A stretch of DNA of 64,000 bases from Ectobacillus antri (GTDB lineage Bacteria; Bacillota; Bacilli; Bacillales; Bacillaceae_G), in assembly GCF_003852715.1 (NCBI RefSeq), contig NZ_RIAV01000001.1, positions 186,001-250,000 on the forward strand. Direction: 5' to 3'. This document shows positions 54,063 through 62,701 of the stretch, in pieces; position 1 is the first letter of the stretch; each line of letters starts with the position of its first letter. The notes under the pieces are model-generated. The model did no database searches and had not been told where the DNA came from. It saw only the letters and a program-made list of their open reading frames with translations. The translations under genes and the position numbers were made by a program.

Positions 54063-55007
54063 ATGCGAAGTGACGTGAAGGTAGAACAAAGTATGCAAGA
54101 AGCCTCTTTGGAGCTGGAGAAACAGAATTTGTCCAAAGTACTGGCAGAAACCGTAAAAACGGGTATTATTAAATCCAATTTACTGGCGATGTTCGCCGGA
54201 TTGGCATTGGCTTTATATAAGGATAGCATCAGTCCATTCAATAAACTCCCTGAGATTTTCTTTTCCATGATTGGTTCCATATTGGTTATCGGTGCGGCGG
54301 GTGCATTTAACAACCTGTATGACCGGGATATCGATTCCATCATGGAGCGTACAAAAACGCGTCCAACAGTCACTGGAACCATTCAAGCGAAATCTGTGTT
54401 ATTATTAGGAACTGTGATGACCATTGTCGGTCTTGGCACGTTGGCCCTGGCCACACCGCTTGCGGCACTGTTTGGTTTACTTGGTTTGTTTTTCTATGTG
54501 GTGCCATATACAATGTGGTCAAAGCGCCGTACTATTTACAACACAGAAATTGGTAGCATTTCAGGTGCGATGCCGCCGCTGATTGGGTGGGCTGCGATTA
54601 GTTCAGATCTTATGCACCCGGGCATTATTGGCTTGTTCTTATTTATGCTGCTGTGGCAAATGCCGCATTTTTATGCAATTGCAATTCGTAGACATGATGA
54701 ATACAAGGCTGCAAACGTACCAATGCTTCCCGTTGTAAAGGGGTTTAAACGTACGTATATCCAAACAAATGTGTACTTAGTTGCCTTAATTGCAGCAAGC
54801 TTTTTATTTGCTTCTGTAAGCACAGGTATTTTGCTTGTATCTCTTATCTTGAGTATTGGCTGGTTTGTGCTTAGCATTGTTGGTCGTAAAAAGATGGAGA
54901 TTGAAAAATGGGCGAAGACAATGTTTTTATATTCCCTTGCGCACATTACCATTTTATTTGCAACCATCATAGTTTACTCATTTATGGGTACGTTTTTTAA
55001 ATTATAA
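54063..55007 (+). CDS. ctaB: Protoheme IX farnesyltransferase
   Basis: 314 residues, UbiA prenyltransferase family with about nine helices. The two Asp-rich motifs NNLYDRDIDSIMERTKTRPT and RRHDEYKAANVPMLP bind Mg-farnesyl diphosphate. It makes heme O, the precursor of heme A for cytochrome oxidases. It stands alone here, without ctaA or the oxidase subunit genes, so it may be a second copy. AGAGGATAATC precedes the ATG at 54063. Confidence 0.92.
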   Translation: MRSDVKVEQSMQEASLELEKQNLSKVLAETVKTGIIKSNLLAMFAGLALALYKDSISPFNKLPEIFFSMIGSILVIGAAGAFNNLYDRDIDSIMERTKTRPTVTGTIQAKSVLLLGTVMTIVGLGTLALATPLAALFGLLGLFFYVVPYTMWSKRRTIYNTEIGSISGAMPPLIGWAAISSDLMHPGIIGLFLFMLLWQMPHFYAIAIRRHDEYKAANVPMLPVVKGFKRTYIQTNVYLVALIAASFLFASVSTGILLVSLILSIGWFVLSIVGRKKMEIEKWAKTMFLYSLAHITILFATIIVYSFMGTFFKL

Positions 55008-55015
55008 AGTAATGA

Positions 55016-55047
55016 AAATCCCTTGGTTTTTAATCAAGGGATTTTTG
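55016..55047 (+). terminator. Terminator
   Basis: AATCCCTTG, 9-nt loop, CAAGGGATTTTT after ctaB. Confidence 0.85.
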
Positions 55048-55080
55048 TAGTACTAACGTCTGGAAGAAAGGGGAAAAGAA

Positions 55081-55287
55081 TGGATTTATATATTTGGAAA
55101 GGGTTAGTCATTGGTTTTTCCATGGCGGCACCAGTTGGACCAATCGGCTTGCTTTGTATTCGTAGAACATTAACACAGGGCAGGTTTATTTAAAGAACGT
55201 ATGAATACGCAGGCTTTAACGTGGGTAAATAGGGTATCGGGAGTCATTCTTATTATAGTTGGAAGTATAGTTTTATTTGTATACTAA
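55081..55287 (+). pseudogene. Internally deleted LysE-type exporter
   Basis: The first 37 codons (MDLYIWKGLVIGFSMAAPVGPIGLLCIRRTLTQGRF) are the N-terminus of a LysE/RhtB amino acid exporter. They join, in another frame, the last 34 (GLFKERMNTQALTWVNRVSGVILIIVGSIVLFVY). About 130 central residues are missing: a deletion remnant. Confidence 0.85.
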
Positions 55288-55292
55288 AGTAA

Positions 55293-55318
55293 AAAGAATC
55301 AAGCATGCTTGATTCTTT
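55293..55318. terminator. Bidirectional terminator
   Basis: A perfect 26-bp palindrome centred on AAGCATGCTT with AAAG/CTTT ends. It closes both the LysE remnant and the siderophore operon. Confidence 0.8.
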
Positions 55319-56330
55319 ACGTTTCATTTTTCAATAATAAGTACACAAAATACGGCGCTCCGATAAAGGCGACTATAATTCCTGCGGCGATGCCGTCCGG
55401 TTCAGCTAGATTACGACCGATGGTATCGGCAAGCAAAAGCAGCCAGCCTCCAAACAAAACAGCAACAGGAATAAATAACTGATGGCGAGAGCCGACAAGT
55501 GCTTTTGCAATATGCGGTCCCATTAAGCCGATAAAAGCAATACCACCTGTAACGGAAACGGCGGAAGCAGCTAATGCAACCGCGGCAACTAACAGCATAA
55601 TACGTTCTTTTTGAATAGAAATACCAACACCTACAGCGATTGGTTCACTTAAGTTCAGAATGTTTAAACGGTTTGCTTTATATAACGTAAACGGAATAAA
55701 CAGCAGTAACCAAGGTAAGATAGCTAGAATGAACGGCCAATCTGCACCCCATACATTTCCAGTGAGCCACTTTGCAATAAAATCCACTTTGGCACGTTCA
55801 GCGGAAGAGATAAGAACAATCATAATACCTGACAAGGCCATTGAAAAACCAACACCGATAAGCACAAGATGAACAGGCTGTATACCGGTTTGTTTGTTAT
55901 AAGCGAATAGATAAATGAGTGTTGCAGTCAATAAAGCACCAATGAATGCCACCGCCGGCAACATGTAAATGAAAGAGCTCGAGTCGATTGGGAAGTACAG
56001 AAAAAACAACGCAATTGCCGCACCCGCTCCAGCATTTATACCGATAATACCCGGATCGGCTAAGTTATTGCGCGTAATACTTTGTAGGATGGCTCCTGAT
56101 AACGCCAGCGCCATTCCAGCCAACAGGGTAATGACAATGCGCGGTAAACGAAGTGAAAACAGTACAAATTCTTCTTTAAAAGTGCCTTGTCCAAGTAAGG
56201 TAGGAAGTAGGCGGTCATATGACAAAGATGCTTGTCCGAGTCCCATGCCGATGATAATTGTAAATAGGATAAATGTGGTTGTAATGCCGAGAATGATGCG
56301 TTGTTTTCGTAAGATGGACGGATGAATCAT
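55317..56330 (-). CDS. fhuG: Iron-siderophore ABC permease, FecCD family (second subunit)
   Basis: 337 residues, about 9-10 helices. LRLPRIVITLLAGMALALSGAILQSITRNNLADPGIIGINAGAGAA and GLMGPHIAKALVGSRHQL...LADTIGRNLAEPDGIAAGIIVAFIGAPYF are FecCD signatures. It forms the membrane channel with the subunit encoded just upstream, with which it overlaps by 4 nt. Last gene of the operon. Confidence 0.87.
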   Translation of the reverse strand: MIHPSILRKQRIILGITTTFILFTIIIGMGLGQASLSYDRLLPTLLGQGTFKEEFVLFSLRLPRIVITLLAGMALALSGAILQSITRNNLADPGIIGINAGAGAAIALFFLYFPIDSSSFIYMLPAVAFIGALLTATLIYLFAYNKQTGIQPVHLVLIGVGFSMALSGIMIVLISSAERAKVDFIAKWLTGNVWGADWPFILAILPWLLLFIPFTLYKANRLNILNLSEPIAVGVGISIQKERIMLLVAAVALAASAVSVTGGIAFIGLMGPHIAKALVGSRHQLFIPVAVLFGGWLLLLADTIGRNLAEPDGIAAGIIVAFIGAPYFVYLLLKNET

Positions 56331-57337
56331 GATAACTCTTTACCTCCTTTGCGCACGATAAACAAAAAGAAGGGCAAGCCAAATATGGCAATGATGGCCG
56401 CAACTGGTGTTTCGTAAGGTGCATTAATGGTTCTTGCCAACGTATCGGCAAGTAGCATGAATGTTGCGCCTGTAACGATGGACATTGGTAAAATATATTG
56501 ATAGTTTGTTCCAACAAACATCCGCACAATATGAGGCACCATGAGTCCGATAAACGCCATGTTGCCGACAAGTGCAACAGAAGCCCCGGTAAGCAGCACA
56601 GTTACTACAAATAAAACAACCTTTACTTGTGTTGTCTTTTGACCAAGTCCTACAGCAACTTCTTCACTTAAGCTTAAAATTGTAAGCTGTTTGGATAAGA
56701 AAAGGGCGATCATCATACCTAGCGCAAGAAATGGCAGTATAGTTTGGAGCTGAGCCCATGTAATGCCGACTGTACCACCTGCCGTCCACATCGACACATC
56801 TTTTGAAATTTTAAAATAAATACTGATGCCGTCTGTGCAGGCATATAAAAAGGCGGAAACCGCAGAGCCGGCTAACACGATGCGAATGGGCGAGAAGCCG
56901 CCCTTTTTTGCCGATCCGATGCCGAATACAAGCAACGCACCTGCAGTAGCGCCTATAAAGCAAGCAAGCGTCGTGCCAAAATACGACACAGATGGAATGA
57001 GAGCCAGTGTCACAGCCAAAGCTACGTTCGCACCTGCCGTAAGACCAAGCAGGCCTGGGTCGGCTAATGGGTTTCGCGTCATCCCTTGCATAATAGCCCC
57101 GGCTACAGCTAGAGCCGCGCCGACAAACATAGCGGCGACTTCACGGGGCAGGCGAATTTCACGAATAACAGTTAATTTGTTCCCGGATACCTTGGAAGTA
57201 AGAGCGAGCCATACGTCTTTGACAGTAACATCAGCTGCGCCAAAGACCATGGCTGCTGCAAAGGATGCGATGCATACACATATACCTACGAGTAAGGTCG
57301 CAGGGAAGAAAATTTGTTTTCTTTCGGTCATAAGCAA
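56327..57337 (-). CDS. fhuB: Iron-siderophore ABC permease, FecCD family (first subunit)
   Basis: 336 residues, FecCD family: IREIRLPREVAAMFVGAALAVAGAIMQGMTRNPLADPGLLGLTAGAN and GLMVPHIVRMFVGTNYQYILPMSIVTGA...ARTINAPYETPVAAIIAIFGLPFF. Together with the next gene it carries the siderophore across the membrane. Named by family and operon position; the substrate is not proven. Confidence 0.87.
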   Translation of the reverse strand: MLMTERKQIFFPATLLVGICVCIASFAAAMVFGAADVTVKDVWLALTSKVSGNKLTVIREIRLPREVAAMFVGAALAVAGAIMQGMTRNPLADPGLLGLTAGANVALAVTLALIPSVSYFGTTLACFIGATAGALLVFGIGSAKKGGFSPIRIVLAGSAVSAFLYACTDGISIYFKISKDVSMWTAGGTVGITWAQLQTILPFLALGMMIALFLSKQLTILSLSEEVAVGLGQKTTQVKVVLFVVTVLLTGASVALVGNMAFIGLMVPHIVRMFVGTNYQYILPMSIVTGATFMLLADTLARTINAPYETPVAAIIAIFGLPFFLFIVRKGGKELS

Positions 57338-57362
57338 TCAACTCGTCTTTCTTAGGATACAG

Positions 57363-57392
57363 GAAGAGGAATTCTTTCATAAGAATTCCTCT
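57363..57392 (-). other. Hairpin between binding-protein and permease genes
   Basis: AGAGGAATTCTT and AAGAATTCCTCT form a perfect 12-bp stem without a T tract, 8 nt after the binding-protein stop. It could protect the upstream mRNA and lower permease expression relative to the binding protein. Confidence 0.5.
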
Positions 57393-57400
57393 GTGATATA

Positions 57401-58318
57401 TTAGTTGCCAAGAAATAGTTTTTTAAATGTGTCAAGCTGGAAGTCCAATGTAATTGGATCGTTAAAGTAAAATTCTTTTGCGTTTACTTCAAACAATTGA
57501 TTATTTTTTACAGCTGGAATGTTTTTGTATGTTTCTGTTGTTTGGAAGGAATTATCAGCATCTTTGTTTTTGCTGAAAATCACATAATCTCCGGCAAACT
57601 CAGGAAGAACTTCAGGCGATAGTGCGTAATAACCGTCTTTTAATGCCATTTCTTTTACCTTTTCAGGCATTTTTAGTTTCATTTCTTGGTATAGAATTTC
57701 AGTGCCTCGTCCCCAGTTATCGCCGAACACGTAAAGTTGTTTATCAAATCCTTCGATAACGGAAACTGTTTTATCTTCACCGATTTTTGTTTTAATATCT
57801 GTACCCGCTTTTGCAGCACGTTTTTTGAAGTCATCAATCCATGCTTGTGCTTCTTTTTCCTTATTTAATAGCTTTCCAATTTCCAAGTGTTGCGTTAAGT
57901 AGTCTACTTTTCCGTATGTATACGTTACAGTAGGTGCAATTTGTTTTAATTTATCTACGTTTTTAATGTTGGACAAGCCAATTATTAAATCAGGATCCAA
58001 TTCAATAATTTTTTCAATGTTTTCATCTGATACTTCAGCCACGTTTTTTAGTTTGCTGTCAAAGCGTGGGTTCATTTTAGACCAAGAGTCTACTCCAACA
58101 AGGTTTACATTGAGGGCCATTACGTTACCCGCAAAGGATGAAAGGACAACAACGCGTTTTGGATCGGCGGGTACTTCAATTGGACCGTTTTCAGATTGAT
58201 AGGTAATAGTACCTTTTTCTTTCTTTTCTTTTGTGCTTTCTTTTTTGTCCACCGCATTCCCGCAGGCGCTAATGATAAGTAAAAATAAAAGTATAAATGG
58301 TACAAGTAATTTCTTCAT
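57401..58318 (-). CDS. fhuD: Siderophore-binding lipoprotein (FhuD/YxeB-like)
   Basis: 305 residues. Signal peptide and lipobox (LLIISAC), then TITYQSENGPIEVPADPKRVVVLSSFAGNVMALNVNLVGVDSWSK, IIELDPDLIIGLS and YALSPEVLPEFAGDYVIFS, as in hydroxamate-binding proteins such as YxeB/FhuD of B. subtilis. It catches ferric siderophore at the cell surface and hands it to the permease. It overlaps the ATPase gene by 4 nt. Confidence 0.85.
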   Translation of the reverse strand: MKKLLVPFILLFLLIISACGNAVDKKESTKEKKEKGTITYQSENGPIEVPADPKRVVVLSSFAGNVMALNVNLVGVDSWSKMNPRFDSKLKNVAEVSDENIEKIIELDPDLIIGLSNIKNVDKLKQIAPTVTYTYGKVDYLTQHLEIGKLLNKEKEAQAWIDDFKKRAAKAGTDIKTKIGEDKTVSVIEGFDKQLYVFGDNWGRGTEILYQEMKLKMPEKVKEMALKDGYYALSPEVLPEFAGDYVIFSKNKDADNSFQTTETYKNIPAVKNNQLFEVNAKEFYFNDPITLDFQLDTFKKLFLGN

Positions 58319-59124
58319 GATGATTCTCCTTTTATTAAATTATATGTGATACACATCGGCTTTTGGGTGCGAGGGTCGCGCCCAATTTCAGCATCAATGT
58401 GAAATATCTTTTTTAACACATCGGCATGAATGACTTCTTCACAGCTACCGGCCTTGACGACTTTGCCGTCCTTTAAGGCGATGATATAGTCAGCAAAACG
58501 CGCGGCTTGATTGAGGTCATGCAAAACCATTACAATCGTTCGTTTTTGCTCCTGATTTAAGCGCTGTAGTAGTTCAAGTACTTCGAGTTGATGCGCCATG
58601 TCCAAATAGGTTGTTGGCTCGTCTAAAAAGATAATATCCGTTTCCTGCGCCAGTGCCATCGCGATCCAGACGCGCTGGCGCTGGCCCCCCGATAAGGCGT
58701 CGACAGAACGAAACTTGAAATCTATTGTTCCGGTGACCTCCATGGCCCAATCAATCACTTCGTAATCTCTCTTTGTTAGGCGGCCAAAGCCTTTTTGATA
58801 AGGAAATCGGCCGTAAGAGACTAGTTCACCGACCGTTAAACCGGCGGCGCCTTCCGGAGTTTGTGGCAGAATCGCCATTTTTTTCGCGAGCGCTTTTGTG
58901 TTTTCTTTTGCAATATCTGCTCCGTCTAGCACAACGGTTCCGGATTGATACGCAATAATGCGCGTCATTGCTTTTAATAGTGTAGATTTTCCGCAGCCGT
59001 TCGAACCAATGATGGTGGTAATCTTTTTATCCGGTATTTGGATGCTGAGGTTTTGTACAATTAGCCGATCATTATAGCCGATGTTTAAATTATCTGTATA
59101 TAATCTAACCATAGAAACCTCCAT
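58315..59124 (-). CDS. fhuC: Siderophore ABC transporter ATPase
   Basis: 269 residues. Walker A GSNGCGKSTL, Q-loop LPQTPEGAAGLTVGELVSYGRFPYQ, signature LSGGQRQRVWIAMALAQ and Walker B IIFLDEPTTYLD. It powers import by the two permeases. First gene of the operon; an ATG three codons downstream (MVRLYTDNLN) is also possible. Confidence 0.9.
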   Translation of the reverse strand: MEVSMVRLYTDNLNIGYNDRLIVQNLSIQIPDKKITTIIGSNGCGKSTLLKAMTRIIAYQSGTVVLDGADIAKENTKALAKKMAILPQTPEGAAGLTVGELVSYGRFPYQKGFGRLTKRDYEVIDWAMEVTGTIDFKFRSVDALSGGQRQRVWIAMALAQETDIIFLDEPTTYLDMAHQLEVLELLQRLNQEQKRTIVMVLHDLNQAARFADYIIALKDGKVVKAGSCEEVIHADVLKKIFHIDAEIGRDPRTQKPMCITYNLIKGESS

Positions 59125-59149
59125 TTGTTAAAATAGATAACCAAAACAA

Positions 59150-59164
59150 TGATAATGATTATCA
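59150..59164. promoter_or_regulatory. Perfect Fur box
   Basis: TGATAATGATTATCA matches the 7-1-7 Fur consensus exactly. It lies 26 bp before the minus-strand siderophore operon and likely represses it when iron is plentiful. Confidence 0.85.
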
Positions 59165-59258
59165 AATTCGGTGGCAATCTCAATATAAAAGTATTTGTGA
59201 ATAATGTCAATGATAATTTTTCTCATTGCAAACGTTTTGAAAAACAGGTATATTTAAA

Positions 59259-59273
59259 TGAGAATGAGAATCA
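59259..59273. promoter_or_regulatory. Second, weaker Fur-like box
   Basis: TGAGAATGAGAATCA matches 12 of 15 positions of the perfect box above. It is about 30 bp before the reductase start, so the divergent reductase is probably also iron-regulated. Confidence 0.6.
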
Positions 59274-59301
59274 CTTTTGTGATTATGGGGGAGTGGAAGG
59301 A

Positions 59302-60348
59302 ATGCAAACAGATGTGTTTGATGTAACCATTATCGGCGGTGGACCAGCAGGTTTATACGCTGCTTTTTATAGTGGGTTGCGAGAAATGAAAACAAAAATT
59401 ATTGAATTTCAGCCACAGCTGGGCGGAAAAGTACATGTATATCCGGAGAAAATGATTTGGGACATCGGTGGTCAACCCCCGATTTCAGGAGCGAAATTGA
59501 TTCAGCAACTCGTCGAGCAAGGTATGACGTTCAACCCAGAAGTGGTATTAAATGAAAAAGTAGAATCCATTACAAAGGATGAAAAAGGCCTATTTTTTCT
59601 GCATACAGCCTCAGGTAAAACTCATATTTCGAAAACAGTCATTGTAGCAGTTGGAAGCGGCATATTGAAGCCGCATAAGCTAAATATAGAAGGTGCTGAA
59701 AGATTTGAGGTTTCTAATCTTAACTATACGGTAAAGTCATTGAAGCATTTTAGAAATAAGACAGTTATTATTTCAGGTGGAGGCAATTCAGCCATCGATT
59801 GGGCCAACGAACTGGAGCCAGTTGCAAAGAAGGTATACGTAACGTGTCGTAAAGCTGCTTTAGTAGGTCATGAGGCACAGGTTACACAGCTACTTAGTAG
59901 CTCTGCGACGTGCTTATTTCATACTTCCATCACGAAGTTAATTGCAGGATTGGATGACCAAGTAATTGAACAGGTAGAATTGACAAATCATGAGACAGGT
60001 GAGGTGTCTTACTTGACAATTGATGAAGTGATTATCAGCCATGGTTATGAGCAGGATACAACCTTGCTGGGGGATAGCGAATTACAGCTTGAGATGCTAG
60101 ATAACTATTATATTGCTGGAAACGCGAACAGTGAGTCTTCTGTTCCAGGTTTGTATGCGGCAGGAGATATCTTAAAGCATGACGGCAAATTACACTTAAT
60201 TGCCGGTGCATTTCAAGATGCGGCAAATGCTGTAAATAAAGCAAAACAATACATTCAGCCCGATGCAGAAAGAGCGGCGATGGTATCTTCGCACAACGAA
60301 GTGTTTAAGGAGCGTAATCGTGAGCTTGCTAAGCAAATGATTAGATAG
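59302..60348 (+). CDS. Ferredoxin/flavodoxin-NADP(+) reductase, thioredoxin-reductase-like (YcgT/YumC type)
   Basis: 348 residues. FAD site VTIIGGGPAGLYAAFYSG, NADPH site KTVIISGGGNSAIDWANELEP and C-terminal GLYAAGDILKHDGKLHLIAGAFQDAANAVNKAKQYI. There is no CxxC active site, which separates it from thioredoxin reductases. It passes electrons from NADPH to ferredoxin or flavodoxin, possibly to release iron from siderophores. Start 59302 has GGGGGAG 8 nt upstream; the longer frame to 59149 runs through the Fur boxes and is unlikely. Confidence 0.88.
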   Translation: MQTDVFDVTIIGGGPAGLYAAFYSGLREMKTKIIEFQPQLGGKVHVYPEKMIWDIGGQPPISGAKLIQQLVEQGMTFNPEVVLNEKVESITKDEKGLFFLHTASGKTHISKTVIVAVGSGILKPHKLNIEGAERFEVSNLNYTVKSLKHFRNKTVIISGGGNSAIDWANELEPVAKKVYVTCRKAALVGHEAQVTQLLSSSATCLFHTSITKLIAGLDDQVIEQVELTNHETGEVSYLTIDEVIISHGYEQDTTLLGDSELQLEMLDNYYIAGNANSESSVPGLYAAGDILKHDGKLHLIAGAFQDAANAVNKAKQYIQPDAERAAMVSSHNEVFKERNRELAKQMIR

Positions 60349-60463
60349 AAAACCTAATAACTTTATTTTTGTAATATATAGATTATGAATTATTAAAACG
60401 AATTTTGGATGATTTTTCTAGAAACCATGTATGTAATTTGCAAAAAATGCATTGATTTTTACA

Positions 60464-60496
60464 AAAAGGCAGGTATCAAAACCTGCCTTTCTTGTT
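60464..60496. terminator. Terminator
   Basis: AAGGCAGGT, short loop, ACCTGCCTTTCTTGTTTT; serves the reductase and probably the convergent SDR gene. Confidence 0.8.
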
Positions 60497-60503
60497 TTGC
60501 TTA

Positions 60504-61262
60504 TTAGCGTGTTCTATTCACATAATGAAAGATAGGGTCACGTAATTCAAATTCATACGTAATGCCGTCCACAATTCCTACTACTTTGTCGCTATCGTAT
60601 AATGCTAACAGGAAGTGTGCCATTTCTTTGGCTGTATGGAATTTTGGCACAACACCTTTGTATACAAAGGAATCTAGATCGGAAGCACGCTTTGCAAATT
60701 CCGTTTCGGTTGCGGCTGGAGCGAGTACCTTTGCTTGCATAGCAGCGTTCTGCTCCTTTAGTTCATGAGCTATCCCTTCAGTAAATGCACTTACATAGAA
60801 CTTAGTTGCGCAATAAGTAACTGCATTTCCAACAATCGTATAACCACCGCCGGAAGAGATGTTAATCAATTGTGTACCTGGAACATGAGCATAATCACGT
60901 ACAAATAACGAAGATAAGATAGTTAGAGCCTCAATATTCAAATGTAGCATTGTTTCAATTTTATCTAAATTTTGCTCGCCTACAGAAGCGAAGTTACCGA
61001 AGCCAGCATTATTGATGAATGTCTCAATTTCATAGTTTTTTAAGCTGTTGTAAAAGGCATGAACATTTGTAGAAACGGACAAGTCCGTCGTACGGATAAT
61101 AACATCGACATTAGGGTGTGCACTGTATACAGCTTTTTTTAATTCTTCCAATTGTTCTGTTCTTCTTGCGGCAATTATCAAATTCTTACCGCGTGCTGCA
61201 AAAGCAAGTGCCGCTTCGTAACCAATACCAGAGCTTGCGCCTGTGATAACTGTATATTTCAT
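60504..61262 (-). CDS. Short-chain dehydrogenase/reductase
   Basis: 252 residues. NAD(P) loop TGASSGIG (7-14), FINNAGFG and the catalytic Ser...YCATK. RRTEQ after the second strand suggests NADP. Similar to DltE/YqjQ-type SDRs. AGGAGGATTTT precedes the ATG. Substrate unknown; divergent MerR gene probably controls it. Confidence 0.88.
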   Translation of the reverse strand: MKYTVITGASSGIGYEAALAFAARGKNLIIAARRTEQLEELKKAVYSAHPNVDVIIRTTDLSVSTNVHAFYNSLKNYEIETFINNAGFGNFASVGEQNLDKIETMLHLNIEALTILSSLFVRDYAHVPGTQLINISSGGGYTIVGNAVTYCATKFYVSAFTEGIAHELKEQNAAMQAKVLAPAATETEFAKRASDLDSFVYKGVVPKFHTAKEMAHFLLALYDSDKVVGIVDGITYEFELRDPIFHYVNRTR

Positions 61263-61309
61263 AAGAAAAATCCTCCTCGTTGCTTCATATTATGACCAAT
61301 TTCATTTTG

Positions 61310-61340
61310 ATTATAGTCCTTAGAGTTTACTCTAAGTCAA
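61310..61340 (-). promoter_or_regulatory. MerR-controlled promoter of the SDR gene
   Basis: On the minus strand: TTGACT (61340-61335), 19-bp spacer, TATAAT (61315-61310). The spacer holds a perfect palindrome CTTAGAGT-TT-ACTCTAAG (61319-61336), like operators of AdhR/NmlR-type MerR regulators. Activation by the divergent MerR protein is expected. Confidence 0.8.
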
Positions 61341-61378
61341 ATCTTTTTTATAATTATAGCTGTGAAAAGGAGGTCGCT

Positions 61379-61753
61379 ATGTATACGATTGGTGAGGTTG
61401 CACACATGCTTGGGATAACGGCACATACGTTGCGCTATTACGAAAAAGAAAAGATTATTGTTCCAGAGCGGAACGAAAGCGGAGAACGGGTATATCAAGA
61501 TACGCATGTAGCGTGGCTACGATTTGTAATGAAGTTAAAGCAAACGCAAATGCCGATTGCGCGTATTAGAGAATATGCACAGTTATTTAGTGAAGGGAAA
61601 CGTACTGCGGAATTGAGACTACAGCTACTTGAAGACCATCATAACAGTATAAAGCAACAAATGGAGACGCTCCAAGAGACGGAGCGCATACTTGCTCAGA
61701 AGATTGTTTCGTATAAAACGATGTTAGAGTCAGAAAAGAGGGAAGAAACATGA
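61379..61753 (+). CDS. MerR family regulator (AdhR/NmlR-like)
   Basis: 124 residues. HTH YTIGEVAHMLGITAHTLRYYEKEKIIVPERNESGERVYQDTHVAWLRFVMKLKQTQMPIARIREYAQL plus a dimer coil. No Cys in the protein, so it does not use the redox Cys known for AdhR. AAGGAGGTCGCT sets the start. It overlaps the nuclease gene by 4 nt. Confidence 0.87.
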   Translation: MYTIGEVAHMLGITAHTLRYYEKEKIIVPERNESGERVYQDTHVAWLRFVMKLKQTQMPIARIREYAQLFSEGKRTAELRLQLLEDHHNSIKQQMETLQETERILAQKIVSYKTMLESEKREET

Positions 61754-62346
61754 AATCATTACTGCAAGCATTATTTTGCGCTATTATGCTCTTTCTATCA
61801 GCATGCGGTATTTTTTCTGCAGCACCGGTAGACGAGCTGGAATTTGCCACACAAATAAAAGATTTAAAGAAAATAGAAGCAGAGGTTGTGCGCTGTGCAG
61901 ATGGCGATACGCTTACTGTCATCCCAAAACAGGGCAAGCACGCTGGTAAGGAGATGAAGGTACGGACGCTTTTGTTTGATTCAACTGAGTCAGTTAAGCC
62001 GGGTACAAAGCCTATGGCATGGAGTAAGGAGGCATCTGCACGACATAAGGAGTTGGTTATGGGTAAAATGGTTACGCTTGTTTTTGATAAAGGAAATCAG
62101 CAGGATCACTATGGTCGCTATCTCGCATATGTGTATGTGGATGGAAAGAGTGTAGGTGCACAGATGCTTCGCGAGGGTCTTGGGATTGTTCGCTATGTGG
62201 AAACGGGCACAGATACATTATATAAGCAGTTTAAAGAAGCTGAGCAAGTAGCACGGGAGCAAAAGAAAGGTGTATGGAGTATTCCGGGTTATGTGAAGCA
62301 AGGAAAGGGAAAAGAAGCCTACTATGATTTGAGAATGGCTTATTAG
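61750..62346 (+). CDS. Thermonuclease-like (SNase) lipoprotein
   Basis: 198 residues. Lipobox LSAC after a hydrophobic signal, then an SNase domain: EVVRCADGDTLTVIPKQGK, KVRTLLFDSTESVKPGT, FDKGNQQDHYGRYLAYVYVDGKSVGAQMLREGLGIVRY. Catalytic Arg/Asp/Glu-type positions are conserved by eye. A surface nuclease that degrades nucleic acids, here coupled to the MerR gene. Confidence 0.88.
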   Translation: MKSLLQALFCAIMLFLSACGIFSAAPVDELEFATQIKDLKKIEAEVVRCADGDTLTVIPKQGKHAGKEMKVRTLLFDSTESVKPGTKPMAWSKEASARHKELVMGKMVTLVFDKGNQQDHYGRYLAYVYVDGKSVGAQMLREGLGIVRYVETGTDTLYKQFKEAEQVAREQKKGVWSIPGYVKQGKGKEAYYDLRMAY

Positions 62347-62456
62347 ATAAGATGAAAGTTTAAGTAACATACAGATTTATATTGAAAATACAGAGGGTTT
62401 ATTATATAATTTTGAAGATTTAAAATTATGAGTCATTAAAAAAGGGAGGGGTTCAC

Positions 62457-62546
62457 ATGAAAATATATATCAAACGTTTGTTTTGTCGTCCCCTTTTCTA
62501 TTTTAGGGCCAAAGCATTTTGCTTTGGTCCTTTTATTTATTGCTAA
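62457..62546 (+). CDS. Putative 29-residue leader peptide
   Basis: MKIYIKRLFCRPLFYF, then an arginine and AKAFCFGPFIYC, with an AAGGGAGGGG ribosome site 5 nt upstream, one of the strongest in the window. It is rich in Phe, Tyr, Cys and basic residues. The last third overlaps a terminator hairpin, as in translation-dependent attenuators. Confidence 0.5.
   Translation: MKIYIKRLFCRPLFYFRAKAFCFGPFIYC
62506..62540 (+). terminator. Terminator inside the leader peptide frame
   Basis: GGCCAAAGC, loop ATTTT, GCTTTGGTC and CTTTTATTTAT. A ribosome stalled in the leader frame could prevent this hairpin from forming. Confidence 0.7.
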
Positions 62547-62560
62547 TCTTGTTGATAGGA

Positions 62561-62650
62561 GTGAAGGGGATGAGACTAAGTGAGTGCCCCGCAGGTGCAT
62601 AACCCTGAGGAAGCTTCATGACTGCCTACAGATAGCGAATCCTCGTAATG
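62561..62650 (+). ncRNA. Possible structured leader before the UMP-kinase paralogue
   Basis: Several complementary segments: GGGG (62566-62569) with CCCC (62587-62590), GAGGA (62607-62611) with TCCTC (62640-62644), and a GAAGCTTC palindrome at 62610-62617. No known riboswitch class is recognised. The structure is inferred only from complementarity. Confidence 0.35.
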
Positions 62651-62701
62651 TAAATGAACACAAACTTTAACAGAGCATTTACTTCAAAGGAGGGAATTTT
62701 G

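Noticed and set aside
59149-59301. Longer N-terminus for the ferredoxin-NADP reductase
   Set aside because: The extra 51 codons run through both Fur boxes, have no ribosome site, and the FAD motif would lie too far from the N-terminus for the family.
62561-62650. Known riboswitch (Mn, FMN, cobalamin, guanidine, T-box) before pyrH
   Set aside because: None of the conserved core motifs of these classes is present; reported only as an unassigned structured leader.
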